From positions 1-5,743 of the forward strand of contig CAZGNZ010000076.1 in the NCBI GenBank assembly GCA_964527215.1: a stretch of 5,743 bases of DNA, read 5' to 3'. This document shows positions 5,623-5,743 of this stretch, piece after piece (the stretch's first letter is position 1; every line of letters starts with the position of its first letter). Source of the DNA: CAZGNZ01 sp964527215. GTDB taxonomy: Bacteria > Fidelibacterota > Marinisomatia > SCGC-AAA003-L08 > JACNLC01. Below the pieces are notes generated by a model. The model saw only the letters and a program-made list of their open reading frames with translations. It ran no database searches and was not told the DNA's origin. The position numbers and the translations under genes were made by a program.

Positions 5623-5743
5623 ATCAGCTCTGTATGTCTTTACACGAATTGTATATTTATTTTTCATTTCAACACTCAGGAATCATTCGTTGTCTTCGGT
5701 GTGAATTCGCATAAGTCTAATTTTTCCCAATCACCGCAGTTCC

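Noticed and set aside
5676..5743. Possible C-terminal end of a minus-strand gene entering from the right edge
   Set aside because: About 22 open codons at a window edge are expected by chance, and the residues match nothing I recognise.

Overview
The window looks like chromosomal DNA from a Gram-negative bacterium. Two products carry export signals that only make sense with an outer envelope: a predicted outer-membrane beta-barrel and a periplasmic Do/DegQ-type protease. Both tRNA genes lack an encoded CCA tail. The barrel protein and overall style recall lineages near the FCB group (for example Marinimicrobia-like bacteria), but that placement is a guess from general appearance.

Layout. Positions 1-493 are AT-rich and hold no gene I can support. 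They contain a 16-bp palindrome (9-24), a 10-bp inverted repeat (29-38 with 76-85) and three tandem copies of an 11-bp unit (247-279). Positions 494-736 are a compact minus-strand tRNA unit: promoter (709-736), tRNA-Pro(UGG), an 11-nt spacer, tRNA-His(GUG), and a hairpin just past the tRNA-His 3' end. Positions 778-2747 carry two minus-strand metabolic genes 53 bp apart, an SDR oxidoreductase followed by an M42 metallo-aminopeptidase. A strong terminator (2805-2833) separates them from the upstream minus-strand gene for an exported beta-barrel-like protein (2852-3946). A 260-bp intergenic region then divides that gene from the divergent plus-strand Do/DegQ protease gene (4207-5580), which ends at its own hairpin terminator (5594-5622). 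The last 120 bases hold nothing I can call.

How the genes may work together. The clearest link is the divergent barrel/protease pair. Do-family proteases handle misfolded envelope proteins, outer-membrane barrels included, so sharing one control region is plausible, though co-regulation is not shown. The shared region has a candidate sigma-54 promoter facing the protease gene and a terminator-like hairpin in the expected leader of the barrel gene. The SDR and M42 genes may be co-transcribed, but nothing ties their substrates together.

I found no defence system, CRISPR array, transposase, integrase or other undescribed machinery. The items most worth a second look are the phased 11-bp repeats beyond the tRNA unit, the orphan barrel protein with two very acidic segments, and the signals in the divergent intergenic region.
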